A DNA stretch of 64,000 nucleotides, from assembly GCF_013170705.1 (NCBI RefSeq), contig NZ_CP033334.1, forward strand, positions 1,302,001 through 1,366,000, written 5' to 3'. The position numbers and the translations under genes are program-made. The notes below the pieces were generated by a model, which did not search any database, had not been told where the DNA came from, and saw nothing but the letters and a program-made list of their open reading frames with translations. The stretch comes from Mesorhizobium loti. Lineage in GTDB: Bacteria > Pseudomonadota > Alphaproteobacteria > Rhizobiales > Rhizobiaceae. Position 1 is the first letter of the stretch. The number at the start of each line of letters is the position of its first letter. This document shows positions 30,184 to 41,465 of the stretch, piece after piece.

Positions 30184-32367
30184 ATGATCGAAGATTCGCC
30201 CTTTGTCGCAGCCGCACCGGTGCTGGTGCCGATGCCTGCCGAACGCCCTTACACTTATGCCGTGCCGGCCGGCATGCGCGTGGTTCCGGGGTCGATCGTG
30301 CGCGTGCCGCTCGGCCCGCGCCAGGTCGCCGGCATCGTCTGGGACGGCGTGGTCGAGAACATCGACGCGAAAAAGCTGCGCCCGATCGAACAGGTTTTCG
30401 ACTGCCCGCCGATCGACCGCGCCATGCGCCGCTTCGTCGACTGGGTGGCGCAATACACGCTGTCGGCACCGGGCATGGTGGCACGCATGCTGCTGCGCGC
30501 GCCGGAGGCCTTCGACCCCGAGCCCTGGATCGAGGGGCTGCAGCGAACGCTCCTCGTTCCCGACCGGATGACGGATGCGCGGGCGCGCGTGCTGGAGACG
30601 GCCGAAGGTGGGCTCGCCTGGACGCGATCCGGCCTGGCGCATGCGGCCGGCGTGTCGTCGACGGTGATCGAGGGGCTGAAGGCGCAGGGCGTGTTCGAGA
30701 CGGTGATGATCCCGCCGCGCCCCGTGGTGGCCGCTCCCGACCCAAGCTATGCCGTGCCGGAGCTGATGCCGGATCAGAGCGACGCAGCATCGATGCTGCG
30801 CGCCAACGTCGCGGCCGGCGCCTTCAATGTCGCGCTGCTCGACGGCGTCACCGGTTCGGGCAAGACGGAGGTTTATTTCGAGGCGGTGGCGGCGGCGCTC
30901 GACCAGGGCAAGCAGGTGCTGATCCTCTTGCCGGAAATCGCGCTGACCCACGCTTTCCTAGAGCGCTTCCAGCAGCGCTTCGGCGCCAAGCCGGGCGAAT
31001 GGCATTCCGACCTGCCGCCCAGGATGCGCGAAAAGGTCTGGCGGCAAGTGGCTGAGGGCACGGTGCGCGTCGTTGCCGGCGCCCGATCGGCTTTGTTCCT
31101 GCCTTTCAAGGAACTTGGCCTGATCGTGGTCGACGAGGAGCACGACCCGGCCTACAAGCAGGAAGACCGCGTCTTCTACAACGCCCGCGACATGGCCGTG
31201 GTGCGCGGCCATATTGGCGGCTTTCCGGTCGTGCTGGCGTCGGCGACGCCATCGGTCGAGAGCCGGGTCAATGCGAGCCAGGGCAAATACAACAGGGCCG
31301 TCCTTTCCGCCCGTTTCGCCGAAGCGGCGCTGCCGCAGCTGAGGTCGATCGACATGCGGCGCGCGCCGCCGGCGCGCGGCGGCTTCCTGTCGCCGGTGCT
31401 GATCGACCATATGCGCCGGACGCTGGAAAAGAAGGAGCAGTCGCTTTTGTTCCTCAACCGGCGCGGCTATGCGCCGCTGACACTGTGCCGGGTGTGCGGT
31501 CACCGTTTCGGCTGCCCGGTGTGCTCGGCCTGGCTGGTCGAGCATCGTTTTCGCGGCCAACTGGTCTGCCATCATTGCGGGCACAATGAGCGCCGCCCCG
31601 AGGCCTGCCCGGAATGCGGCACGCTCGACCATCTGGTCGCCTGCGGACCGGGCGTCGAGCGCATCGCCGAGGAGGTGGTCACACATTTCCCCGATGCGCG
31701 GACAATCGTCTTGTCATCGGACCTGATGGGCGGCGTGCGGCGGCTGCGGCTGGAGCTTGAGGCGATCGCCGATGGCGAGGCCGACATCGTCATCGGTACG
31801 CAACTCGTCGCCAAGGGCCATAACTTCCCCAACATGACCCTGGTCGGCGTCGTCGACGCCGATCTCGGTCTCGCCAATGGCGATCCGCGCGCCGCCGAGC
31901 GAACCTTCCAGCTGCTCAGCCAGGTGACCGGCCGCGCCGGGCGCACCGGCAAGAAGAGCCTCGGCCTGCTGCAGACCTTCCAACCCGACCATCCGGTGAT
32001 GCGGGCGATCGTCTCGGGCGATGCCGAGGCTTTCTACGAGCGCGAGATCGCCGAGCGCGAACGGGCGGCCTTGCCGCCCTTCGGCCGGCTGGCCGGCGTC
32101 ATCGTCAGCGCGGTGACGCGGGCCGAAGCCGAAGGCCATGCACGCGGGCTGCGCCGTGCCGCTCCGGAGGCATCGGACCTGTTTGTATTGGGACCGGCGG
32201 AAGCGCCACTGTCCCTGCTCGGCGGCCGCCATCGCTTCCGCCTGCTGATCCAGGGTGAACGCCGCGCCGACATGCAAGGTTTTATCCGGGCCATGCTGGC
32301 CAATGGGCCAAAACAGCGCGGTTCGGTCCGGGTGCAGGTCGACATCGATCCGCAGAGCTTTTTGTAA
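30184..32367 (+). CDS. priA: Primosomal protein N' (replication restart helicase)
   Basis: 727-residue superfamily 2 helicase that recognises stalled forks and reloads the replisome. The N-terminal 3'-DNA-binding domain spans about 1-110. Walker A is GVTGSGKTEVYFEAV (near 220-228), and the Walker B box is VVDEEHDPAYKQED. An insertion with eight cysteines (CRVCGHRFGCPVC and CHHCGHNERRPEACPECG, about 435-480) binds two zincs. QLVAKGHNFPNMTLVGVVDAD and TGRAGRTGKKSLGLLQTF are motifs V and VI. The start at 30184 has no strong ribosome binding site. Confidence 0.97.
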   Translation: MIEDSPFVAAAPVLVPMPAERPYTYAVPAGMRVVPGSIVRVPLGPRQVAGIVWDGVVENIDAKKLRPIEQVFDCPPIDRAMRRFVDWVAQYTLSAPGMVARMLLRAPEAFDPEPWIEGLQRTLLVPDRMTDARARVLETAEGGLAWTRSGLAHAAGVSSTVIEGLKAQGVFETVMIPPRPVVAAPDPSYAVPELMPDQSDAASMLRANVAAGAFNVALLDGVTGSGKTEVYFEAVAAALDQGKQVLILLPEIALTHAFLERFQQRFGAKPGEWHSDLPPRMREKVWRQVAEGTVRVVAGARSALFLPFKELGLIVVDEEHDPAYKQEDRVFYNARDMAVVRGHIGGFPVVLASATPSVESRVNASQGKYNRAVLSARFAEAALPQLRSIDMRRAPPARGGFLSPVLIDHMRRTLEKKEQSLLFLNRRGYAPLTLCRVCGHRFGCPVCSAWLVEHRFRGQLVCHHCGHNERRPEACPECGTLDHLVACGPGVERIAEEVVTHFPDARTIVLSSDLMGGVRRLRLELEAIADGEADIVIGTQLVAKGHNFPNMTLVGVVDADLGLANGDPRAAERTFQLLSQVTGRAGRTGKKSLGLLQTFQPDHPVMRAIVSGDAEAFYEREIAERERAALPPFGRLAGVIVSAVTRAEAEGHARGLRRAAPEASDLFVLGPAEAPLSLLGGRHRFRLLIQGERRADMQGFIRAMLANGPKQRGSVRVQVDIDPQSFL

Positions 32368-32378
32368 AATGGGATCGA

Positions 32379-32834
32379 CTAGTCGAAGCCTGGCGGGTCT
32401 TGCAGTATATTCCAGCACAAAACGTCAAGCGCTTCAAAATGCCTGACGTTTGTAGTGACCACGGTAAGTCCGTTAACCGCCGCCGTAGCAGCGATCAGTG
32501 TGTCCGCCAGGCCCGGGTTCTTCCCTTTCGCAGAGGCTGCTTCCTCCATTCGACCCGCTCTTCGAGCTATATCGGCGTTGATCCCTAGAATTTGATCTGC
32601 GAATCCTTCGATCGTGTCATTGAGCCAGACAGTGAGGCTATCCACTCGCCCCTTGGCCCCAGCACGATCGAGCTTGCGTATGCCTTTCTCGATTTCGGTG
32701 ATTGCAATTACCGGTATGAAGAGCGTTTGCTTCTCACCTTGCGTTACGACCCAATTGGCGACGTCTTTCGCAATTGGCGGCCCGCCGGGCGCGAACGCGG
32801 ACAAAATGGACGTGTCGAGAAGATAGCCGCTCAA
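32379..32834 (-). CDS. PIN-domain toxin (VapC-like ribonuclease), second locus
   Basis: 151 residues. PIN acidic residues are present in YLLDTSILSAF (Asp), AITEIEKGIRKLD (Glu) and GLADTLIAATAAVNG (Asp), with a last one in TTNVRHFEAL replacing the usual Asp with a less clear position. It overlaps the antitoxin gene by 4 bases (ATGA). Predicted RNase toxin. Related to but distinct from the PIN toxin at 21771-22172. It converges with priA, 11 bases from its stop. Confidence 0.9.
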   Translation of the reverse strand: MSGYLLDTSILSAFAPGGPPIAKDVANWVVTQGEKQTLFIPVIAITEIEKGIRKLDRAGAKGRVDSLTVWLNDTIEGFADQILGINADIARRAGRMEEAASAKGKNPGLADTLIAATAAVNGLTVVTTNVRHFEALDVLCWNILQDPPGFD

Positions 32835-33073
32835 AGATCGATGTCCCTCGACGGCGACTCGTTCCTTTCAAGCTCGATCCCTCCCGGATAGGTCAGAAGA
32901 AACTCTCCGAAGTTTCGTCGCTTGGCTGGATAAAGCTTTCGTAAGTCCTCGACCGAAACGACGGCCGCCGCCGGCTTGCCGTGCTTTGTGATGATGGTGG
33001 GCTCGCCGCTCTCCGCAGCCTCGACCAGCGCCGAGAACCCTGCCTTGGCCTCCCGAACCTGCATTGTTTTCAC
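32831..33073 (-). CDS. Phd/YefM-type antitoxin, second locus
   Basis: 80 residues. MQVREAKAGFSALVEAAESGEP and ITKHGKPAAAVVSVEDL are the classic Phd/YefM antitoxin motifs; the tail (NFGEFLLTYPGGIELERN) should contact the toxin. The start is most likely GTG 33073, which has AAGGAG seven bases upstream; the in-frame ATG at 33064 lacks a spaced ribosome binding site. Two copies of TGTGGTC (33087-33093 and 33097-33103, 10-bp period) lie just upstream and may be its operator. Confidence 0.9.
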   Translation of the reverse strand: MKTMQVREAKAGFSALVEAAESGEPTIITKHGKPAAAVVSVEDLRKLYPAKRRNFGEFLLTYPGGIELERNESPSRDIDL

Positions 33074-33086
33074 GGCAAATCTCCTT

Positions 33087-33103
33087 GTGGTCTCATGTGG
33101 TCA
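33087..33103. promoter_or_regulatory. Direct repeats upstream of second antitoxin
   Basis: TGTGGTC-TCA-TGTGGTC, a direct repeat at one helical turn, 14 bases from the antitoxin GTG and followed by the AT-rich ATAATATAGG, a plausible minus-strand -10 region. Candidate autorepression site. Confidence 0.35.
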
Positions 33104-33140
33104 TAATATAGGAATTGCACGTGCGAAGGAACAACCCATC

Positions 33141-33836
33141 ATGAAAACCCTTGGCCTTCTGGGCGGCATGAGCTGGGAATCGACCGCCATCTACTATCGG
33201 CTGCTCAACGAGATCGTGCGCGAGCGGCTTGGCGGGTTGCATTCGGCGAAACTGCTGCTCTGGTCGTTCGACTTCGCCGAGATCGCCGAGCGGCAGCATC
33301 ATGGCGATTGGGATGGTGCCGGCATGCTTCTGGTCGAAGCCGCGCGCAAGCTCGAAGCGGGCGGCGCGGAAGGGCTGCTCTTGTGTACCAACACCATGCA
33401 CAAGCTGGCTGACCAGGTGCAGGCGTCGCTATCCATTCCGCTGATCCACATCGCCGACGCCACCGCGGTGGCGATCAAGCGCGCCGGCATGCAGCGCCCG
33501 GCGCTGCTGGCGACGCGGTTCACCATGGAACAGGATTTCTACAAGGGCCGGCTGGCCGACAAATACGGCCTCTCACCCGTGGTGCCCGATGCCGCAGGGC
33601 GCGACATGGTGCATCGCGTCATCTATGACGAGCTCTGCCGAGGCATTGTCAGCGACGCTTCGAAGACTGCCTATATCGAAGAAGCCGAACGTCTGCGCCG
33701 TGAAGAGGCCGCCGACAGCCTGATCATGGGCTGCACCGAGATAACCATGCTGATCGGGCAGCGAGATTTCGACATTCCCGTCTTCGACACGACGCAGATC
33801 CATGCCGAGGCGGCCGTGGAATTCGCTCTGGGTTGA
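33141..33836 (+). CDS. Aspartate/glutamate racemase family protein
   Basis: 231 residues. The N-terminus MKTLGLLGGMSWESTAIYYRLLNE is diagnostic of the aspartate racemase (YgeA-like) group. The two catalytic cysteines are Cys82 in LLLCTNTMHKLA and Cys198 in IMGCTEITML. Such PLP-independent enzymes interconvert L and D forms of aspartate, glutamate or other amino acids; the substrate is not certain here. ATG 33141 is preceded by GAAGGAACAACC. It is divergent from the toxin-antitoxin pair and stands alone. Confidence 0.9.
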   Translation: MKTLGLLGGMSWESTAIYYRLLNEIVRERLGGLHSAKLLLWSFDFAEIAERQHHGDWDGAGMLLVEAARKLEAGGAEGLLLCTNTMHKLADQVQASLSIPLIHIADATAVAIKRAGMQRPALLATRFTMEQDFYKGRLADKYGLSPVVPDAAGRDMVHRVIYDELCRGIVSDASKTAYIEEAERLRREEAADSLIMGCTEITMLIGQRDFDIPVFDTTQIHAEAAVEFALG

Positions 33837-33931
33837 TGCATCTCCGCTAAAGTGCCCAGAGCTATCTGGCGCGGCGTTTTTCCTCCGGTAGAATGCCCGC
33901 AATTTCAAAATAGGCATTTCGAGGGGACAAA

Positions 33932-34327
33932 ATGGATTTTGCGCTTCCATGGCCGACGAGCCAGGGCGAATGGCTGGCTTGGTCGAGTGCGGTCTTCACG
34001 GTGCTGCTCGGCCTTCTGTTTTTCCTGGCGCCGGGCCTGGCCTTTCGCATCCTGCGCCTGCAGGCCAAGCCCGAGAAGGCGGCGGCGATCGCCGAGGGGC
34101 GCGGCAGGATGTCGGGCTTTTATCTTGGCGTCGGCCTGTGCTGTATCCTCCTGGCGCAGCCGCTGATTTACATGGCGCTCGGCTTCTCCTGGCTGTTCAC
34201 CGCCTTCGGCCGGCTGCTGTCGATGATGTCCGACGGCGCCAACACACCTTTCAATTGGGTTTCCATTGTGGTGGAATTGGCCCTGGCGGCATTGCCGCTT
34301 GCCTTTGCCTTCGGCTTTGTGCCCTGA
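33932..34327 (+). CDS. Small integral membrane protein, unknown function
   Basis: 131 residues with four hydrophobic helices: WLAWSSAVFTVLLGLLFFLA, GFYLGVGLCCILLAQPLIYMALG, WLFTAFGRLLSMMSDG (amphipathic) and WVSIVVELALAALPLAFAFG. The layout resembles DUF4345-like membrane proteins, but the match is not firm. AGGGG lies about 11 bases before the ATG. It follows the racemase gene by 95 bases and precedes the ATP synthase operon by about 250 bases. No function can be proposed. Confidence 0.75.
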   Translation: MDFALPWPTSQGEWLAWSSAVFTVLLGLLFFLAPGLAFRILRLQAKPEKAAAIAEGRGRMSGFYLGVGLCCILLAQPLIYMALGFSWLFTAFGRLLSMMSDGANTPFNWVSIVVELALAALPLAFAFGFVP

Positions 34328-34409
34328 ATCCAAGGGTATTCCGGCGCGCAAGACCCGAGTCTTTCGCCGGATGCGACAATAGTGCCTGAAAAGCATGCGG
34401 AACGACGCA

Positions 34410-34437
34410 TTGCGGTCTTAAAATGCCTGTGCTAGAC
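34410..34437 (+). promoter_or_regulatory. Possible promoter of the atpHAGDC operon
   Basis: TTGCGG, a 16-base spacer and CTAGAC resemble the -35 and -10 elements of alphaproteobacterial housekeeping promoters (TTGnnn / CTATAT-like). It lies about 135 bases upstream of the atpH GTG, within the gap after the membrane protein gene. Confidence 0.3.
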
Positions 34438-34573
34438 GGCAATCGACTTTCGGCCGGGGATAGCGGAAGCCGCGCCTCCGTGCTTGAGAAAATGCAGTAA
34501 GGTCAAAGATTTAGCCAGAGTTTTTGCTCGCGCCAACAATCTGCGGCCTGTCAGACAAGAGAAAAGACGGTCC

Positions 34574-35134
34574 GTGGCTCAATCGTCATCGCCAATCTCA
34601 GGTGTCGCAGAACGCTATGCGGGTTCGCTGTTCGAACTCGCCCTGCAGGCAAATTCCGTGGCCAAGGTCGAGGCCGACCTCAACAGTTTCGAAGCGCTGC
34701 TCGCGGGGAGCGCCGACCTGACCCGGCTGATCAACAGCCCGGTGTTCTCTAGCGAGGATCAGGCCAAGGCCATCGCGGCGATCGCCGACAAGGCCAAGAT
34801 CACCGGCCTCACCGGCAATTTCCTGCGCGTCGTCGCACGGAACCGCCGCTTGTTCGCCGTGCCCGGTATGATCAAGGCGTTCCGCCAGATAGCGGCCGAA
34901 CACCGCGGCGAAACCGCTGCTGAAGTGACGTCGGCTCATGAGCTGACCGCCGCCCAGCAGACAGAACTCAAGGCGGCGCTGAAGAGCGTTGCCGGCAAGG
35001 ACGTGGCCATCTCCGTCACCGTCGATCCGTCGCTGCTTGGCGGGCTGGTGGTCAAGATGGGCTCGCGCCAGATCGATACGTCGCTCAAAACCAAACTCAA
35101 TTCGCTCAAGCTTGCACTGAAAGAGGTCGGCTGA
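34574..35134 (+). CDS. atpH: F0F1 ATP synthase subunit delta
   Basis: 186 residues. The peripheral-stalk subunit OSCP/delta links F1 to the membrane sector. Its N-terminal helical domain starts [19 protein letters not shown] and its C-terminal part has [24 protein letters not shown], a family signature. The GTG at 34574 gives [10 protein letters not shown], the standard rhizobial start; codons upstream to 34484 are open but not conserved in style. The stop overlaps the atpA start by one base (TGATG). The F0 genes (atpB, E, F) are elsewhere, as usual in alphaproteobacteria. Confidence 0.95.
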   Translation: MAQSSSPISGVAERYAGSLFELALQANSVAKVEADLNSFEALLAGSADLTRLINSPVFSSEDQAKAIAAIADKAKITGLTGNFLRVVARNRRLFAVPGMIKAFRQIAAEHRGETAAEVTSAHELTAAQQTELKAALKSVAGKDVAISVTVDPSLLGGLVVKMGSRQIDTSLKTKLNSLKLALKEVG

Positions 35135-36663
35135 TGGACATCCGCGCCGCGGAAATTTCCGCAATTCTGAAAGACCAGATCAAGAATTTCGGCAAGGAGG
35201 CAGAAGTCTCCGAAGTCGGACAGGTGCTGTCCGTCGGTGACGGTATCGCCCGCGTCTACGGCCTCGACAACGTCCAGGCCGGCGAAATGGTCGAATTTCC
35301 CGGCGGCATCCGCGGCATGGCGCTCAACCTCGAAGCCGACAATGTCGGCGTCGTCATCTTCGGCGCCGACCGTGACATCAAGGAAGGCGATACCGTCAAG
35401 CGCACCGGCGCCATCGTCGACGTTCCGGTCGGTCCGGGCCTGCTCGGCCGCGTCGTCGACGCGCTCGGCAACCCGATCGACGGCAAGGGCCCGATCAAGG
35501 CGACCGAACGCAAGCGCGTCGACGTCAAGGCGCCCGGCATCATTCCGCGCAAGTCGGTGCATGAGCCGATGTCGACCGGCCTCAAGGCCATCGATGCGCT
35601 GATCCCGGTCGGCCGCGGCCAGCGCGAGCTGGTCATCGGTGACCGCCAGACCGGCAAGACCGCCATCATCCTCGACACCATGCTCAACCAGAAGTCGGTG
35701 CACGACAACGGCCCCGAGAAGGAAAAGCTGTACTGCGTCTACGTCGCCGTCGGCCAGAAGCGCTCGACCGTCGCGCAGTTCGTCAAGGTGCTGGAAGAGC
35801 GCGGCGCGCTCGAATATTCGATCATCGTCGCCGCCACCGCTTCCGATCCGGCGCCGATGCAGTTCCTGGCGCCGTTCGCCGGCTGCACCATGGGCGAATA
35901 TTTCCGCGACAACGGCATGCACGCGCTGATCAGCTACGACGATCTGTCCAAGCAGGCCGTCGCCTATCGCCAGATGTCGCTGCTGTTGCGCCGCCCGCCG
36001 GGCCGCGAAGCCTATCCGGGCGACGTCTTCTATCTGCACTCGCGCCTGCTTGAGCGCGCCGCCAAGCTCAACGACGATCTGGGCAATGGCTCGCTGACGG
36101 CCCTGCCGGTCATCGAAACGCAGGCCAACGACGTGTCGGCATACATCCCGACCAACGTGATCTCGATCACCGACGGCCAGATCTTCCTCGAAACCAACCT
36201 GTTCTTCCAGGGCATCCGTCCGGCCGTCAACGTCGGCCTGTCGGTGTCGCGCGTCGGGTCCTCGGCGCAGATCAAGGCGATGAAGCAGGTTGCCGGCTCG
36301 ATCAAGGGCGAGCTCGCGCAGTACCGCGAAATGGCGGCCTTCGCGCAGTTCGGCTCGGATCTCGACGCCGCCACGCAGCGCCTGCTCAACCGCGGATCGC
36401 GCCTGACCGAACTCCTGAAGCAGCCGCAGTTCTCGCCGCTGAAGACGGAAGAGCAGGTCGCGGTGATCTTCGCCGGTGTCAACGGCTATCTCGACAAGCT
36501 GCCGGTCAACCAGGTCGGCAAGTTCGAGCACGGTCTGCTCAGCCACATGCGTGCGGCGGGCAAGGACGTTCTCGACGCCATCCGCAAGGAAAAGGCGCTG
36601 TCGGACGATCTGCGCGCCAAGCTGAAGGCAGAGATCGACGCTTTCGCCAAGACCTTCGCCTGA
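35134..36663 (+). CDS. atpA: F0F1 ATP synthase subunit alpha
   Basis: 509 residues, full length. It forms the non-catalytic nucleotide sites in the F1 hexamer. Walker A is [14 protein letters not shown] (near 169-176), and the alpha/beta signature is [17 protein letters not shown]. The N-terminus [20 protein letters not shown] is typical. Coupled to atpH by a one-base overlap; atpG follows after 32 bases. Confidence 0.99.
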   Translation: MDIRAAEISAILKDQIKNFGKEAEVSEVGQVLSVGDGIARVYGLDNVQAGEMVEFPGGIRGMALNLEADNVGVVIFGADRDIKEGDTVKRTGAIVDVPVGPGLLGRVVDALGNPIDGKGPIKATERKRVDVKAPGIIPRKSVHEPMSTGLKAIDALIPVGRGQRELVIGDRQTGKTAIILDTMLNQKSVHDNGPEKEKLYCVYVAVGQKRSTVAQFVKVLEERGALEYSIIVAATASDPAPMQFLAPFAGCTMGEYFRDNGMHALISYDDLSKQAVAYRQMSLLLRRPPGREAYPGDVFYLHSRLLERAAKLNDDLGNGSLTALPVIETQANDVSAYIPTNVISITDGQIFLETNLFFQGIRPAVNVGLSVSRVGSSAQIKAMKQVAGSIKGELAQYREMAAFAQFGSDLDAATQRLLNRGSRLTELLKQPQFSPLKTEEQVAVIFAGVNGYLDKLPVNQVGKFEHGLLSHMRAAGKDVLDAIRKEKALSDDLRAKLKAEIDAFAKTFA

Positions 36664-36695
36664 GCGAAGCGACAAGACGGGATCAGGTTTGAAGC

Positions 36696-39247
<2,552 letters not shown>

Positions 39248-39254
39248 TCAAGGG

Positions 39255-39353
39255 AATAGGGAGTAGTCAGTAGTCGGTAGTGAATAGCAGGCGGGTGACC
39301 GGGCATTTGCCCTTTCTCCCCACTTCCTACTCACTATTCCCTACTCACTAAAT
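39255..39353. repeat. Repeat-like insertion between atpD and atpC
   Basis: The spacer consists of iterated TAGT/GTAG heptamers (GGGAGTAGTCAGTAGTCGGT, then AGTGAATAG) and, in inverted orientation, CTACTCACTATTCCCTACTCACTA. The two halves are imperfect inverted repeats around GCGGGTGACCGGGCATTTGC. No ORF is present. It interrupts an otherwise tight operon, and the structured RNA could affect the atpD/atpC ratio. Confidence 0.65.
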
Positions 39354-39357
39354 CGAC

Positions 39358-39765
39358 ATGGCTGAAGCTTTCAAATTCGAACTGGTCTCGCCGGAGCGCC
39401 TGCTGGTTTCCGCCGAGGTCGAATCCGTCGTCATCCCGGGCGCCGAAGGCGAGATGACCGTGATGGCGCATCACGCGCCAGTCATGACCACGATCAAGCC
39501 GGGTGTCGTCACGGTGAAGACCACTTCGGGCGGCGAAGAACGCTATGTCGTGTTCGGCGGTTTCGCCGACATCGTTCCGGCCGGCTGCACGCTGCTGGCG
39601 GAATCAGCGGTGGCGGTGAAGGATGTCGACCGGGCGGATCTCGCCCGCCGCATCCAGGAAGCCAAGGAAGATGCCGCCGACGCCAAGGACGACCAAGCGC
39701 GCAGCAAGGCGGAGCAGTTCCTCAGCCAGCTCACCACGCTGGAAGGCGCGCTTATCCCGGCCTGA
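39358..39765 (+). CDS. atpC: F0F1 ATP synthase subunit epsilon
   Basis: 135 residues. The N-terminal beta-sandwich (FKFELVSPERLLVSAEVESVVIPGAEGEMTVMAHHAP region) is complete, followed by a helical C-terminus (DRADLARRIQEAKEDAADAKDDQARSKAEQFL region) that can inhibit rotation. The ribosome binding site is not obvious, as the ATG follows the repeat spacer directly (AAATCGAC). A strong terminator follows. Confidence 0.97.
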   Translation: MAEAFKFELVSPERLLVSAEVESVVIPGAEGEMTVMAHHAPVMTTIKPGVVTVKTTSGGEERYVVFGGFADIVPAGCTLLAESAVAVKDVDRADLARRIQEAKEDAADAKDDQARSKAEQFLSQLTTLEGALIPA

Positions 39766-39788
39766 AATTCAGTTCAGATGACTTGATG

Positions 39789-39816
39789 AAAAGCGGGGCC
39801 TTGCCCCGCTTTTTTG
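39789..39816 (+). terminator. Terminator of the atpHAGDC operon
   Basis: AAAAGCGGGGC, loop CTT, GCCCCGCTTTT then TT: an 11-bp stem followed by a T run, 24 bases after atpC. The A tract on the left lets it also serve the convergent uxuB-like gene, whose stop lies 2 bases beyond. Confidence 0.85.
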
Positions 39817-39817
39817 T

Positions 39818-41311
39818 TTAAATGCCCAAGGCGGCGAAGGCCAATGTCGGGCCATCGCGTCGCAAATGCACCAGATGCACCGCCGTGAGTTCAATCAGCG
39901 TCTGGCGCTCGGCGTGATCCCCGGCAAAGCCGGCCAGGTCGAACACTGCCGTCACGGTTTCGTTCGCCGGCAGCTGCTGGTCCAAAAGCGCCGTCAGGGC
40001 CGCGTCGAGCGGATCGGTGAAATGGTTTTCGGGCAAGGTCTTGCCGCGCGCGGCACAGGCGGCAATCCAGGCCGCCACCACCAGCGTGAGATGCACGAAC
40101 TCGGTACCCGCTTCGAGGCACTCGATGGCGGACGCGATGATGCGCTGTGGGAGTTTCTGGCTGCCGTCATTGGCGATCTGCGCCGTGCGATGGGCGAGCG
40201 CGGTGTTGGAAAAACGCTCGGCAAGCTCGGCTGTGTAGGTGGATGTATCGAGCCCGGCGTCCTCCGGCAATGTCGGGATGGCTTCGGCCCAGAGCCCGTC
40301 GACAAATTGCCGGATCGCCGGATCGGCAAAGGCCCGGTCGACCGTGGCGTGGCCGCTGAGCAGGCCGAGATAGGCGATGCCCGAATGCGCTCCGTTGAGA
40401 AGCCTGAGCTTCATGTCCTCGAAGGGGCCGACATCGCCGACCATGGTGACGCCGAACTTTTCCCAGGCCGGCCGGCCGGCGGAAAAATTGTCCTCGATCA
40501 CCCATTGGCGGAAGGGCTCGGTCATCACGGGCCAGGCATCGTCGACACCGAGTTCGCCAGCGACGCGTGCCCGGTCGGCGTCGGTGGTTGCCGGCACGAT
40601 CCGGTCGACCATGCTCGACGGAAACGCGACCTGGCTTGCGATGTGGTCGAAGAGTCCGGGAACCTCCGCCGTGGCAAGCCTGGCATCGCGCAGCGCGGCG
40701 AATTCGGTCAGCAGCCGATGCAAGGTGGCGCCATTGGCTGGCAGGTTGTCGCAGCACAGCACGGTGAAGGGCGGGGTGCCGGCTGCCAGTCGTTGAGCCA
40801 GCGCCTCGGCGAGAAAACCATGCGCCGTCTTCGGCATTCGCGGATTTGCCAGATCGTGGGCGATGTCGGGGTGAGCGGCGTCCAGCCCGCCGCCCGCGGC
40901 CCTGAGATAGGCCTTCTCGGTGATGGTCAGCGTGACGATGCGGGCGCGCGGATCGATCAGCGCGGCCAGCACCGCGGCCGGATCTTCCGGCGCCACAAGC
41001 ATCGACTGAATCGAGCCGACGACGCGCAGCTCCTCCGCGCTACTGCTGCGGACCGCCAGCGTATAGAGCCCGTCCTGCGGCCCCAGCGCATCGCGCGTGT
41101 CGGGGCTGCGCAGGGAGACGCCGACGATGCCCCAGTCCGTCTCGCCCGCCGCCAGGCAGTCGTCGACATAGGCGGCCTGATGGGCTCGGTGGAAGGCACC
41201 GACGCCAAGATGCACGATGCCGGGCGCAACGCGGCCGCGGTCATATGCGGGGATTTCGGCGGCCGCGGGCAGCAGTTGCAGCGTTGCGTTGGACAGATGG
41301 CTTCTGGTCAT
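39818..41311 (-). CDS. Mannitol dehydrogenase family / fructuronate reductase
   Basis: 497 residues of the polyol/hexuronate dehydrogenase family (MtlK, UxuB, UxaB). The N-terminal NAD site is IVHLGVGAFHRAHQAAYVDD, and the catalytic domain has the family motif FREWVIEDNF-like (FRQWVIEDNFSAGRP) and MKLRLLNGAHSGIAYLGLLSGH, with the catalytic Lys in MKLRLLNGAH. Fructuronate reductase (uxuB) is the most likely role because the divergent neighbour is uxaC, which makes fructuronate from glucuronate. Mannitol 2-dehydrogenase activity cannot be excluded. ATG 41311 chosen. Confidence 0.85.
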   Translation of the reverse strand: MTRSHLSNATLQLLPAAAEIPAYDRGRVAPGIVHLGVGAFHRAHQAAYVDDCLAAGETDWGIVGVSLRSPDTRDALGPQDGLYTLAVRSSSAEELRVVGSIQSMLVAPEDPAAVLAALIDPRARIVTLTITEKAYLRAAGGGLDAAHPDIAHDLANPRMPKTAHGFLAEALAQRLAAGTPPFTVLCCDNLPANGATLHRLLTEFAALRDARLATAEVPGLFDHIASQVAFPSSMVDRIVPATTDADRARVAGELGVDDAWPVMTEPFRQWVIEDNFSAGRPAWEKFGVTMVGDVGPFEDMKLRLLNGAHSGIAYLGLLSGHATVDRAFADPAIRQFVDGLWAEAIPTLPEDAGLDTSTYTAELAERFSNTALAHRTAQIANDGSQKLPQRIIASAIECLEAGTEFVHLTLVVAAWIAACAARGKTLPENHFTDPLDAALTALLDQQLPANETVTAVFDLAGFAGDHAERQTLIELTAVHLVHLRRDGPTLAFAALGI

Positions 41312-41409
41312 CACGATACCGGGGCTGAGGGCTTTGGGGACGCGGCCGATGACAGGCGGCGTAACACCTACGCCCGCCTGCCGCAAGGATGCCGCTTTGC
41401 CGGGGCACG

Positions 41410-41438
41410 TTGACATCGCGTTGGCCCAAACGTACCGA
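41410..41438 (+). promoter_or_regulatory. Possible uxaC promoter
   Basis: A perfect TTGACA (41410-41415) with a 17-base spacer and a weak TACCGA -10, about 30 bases before ATG 41466, in the 154-base divergent region. No regulator gene is next to it, so control is likely by a distant GntR or LacI protein. Confidence 0.3.
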
Positions 41439-41465
41439 TACCCAACTGGAAGGAGCTGCTTTCCC

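Noticed and set aside
39255..39353. Repeat spacer between atpD and atpC as a CRISPR-like array
   Set aside because: Units are 7-10 bases, irregular and without unique spacers of constant size.
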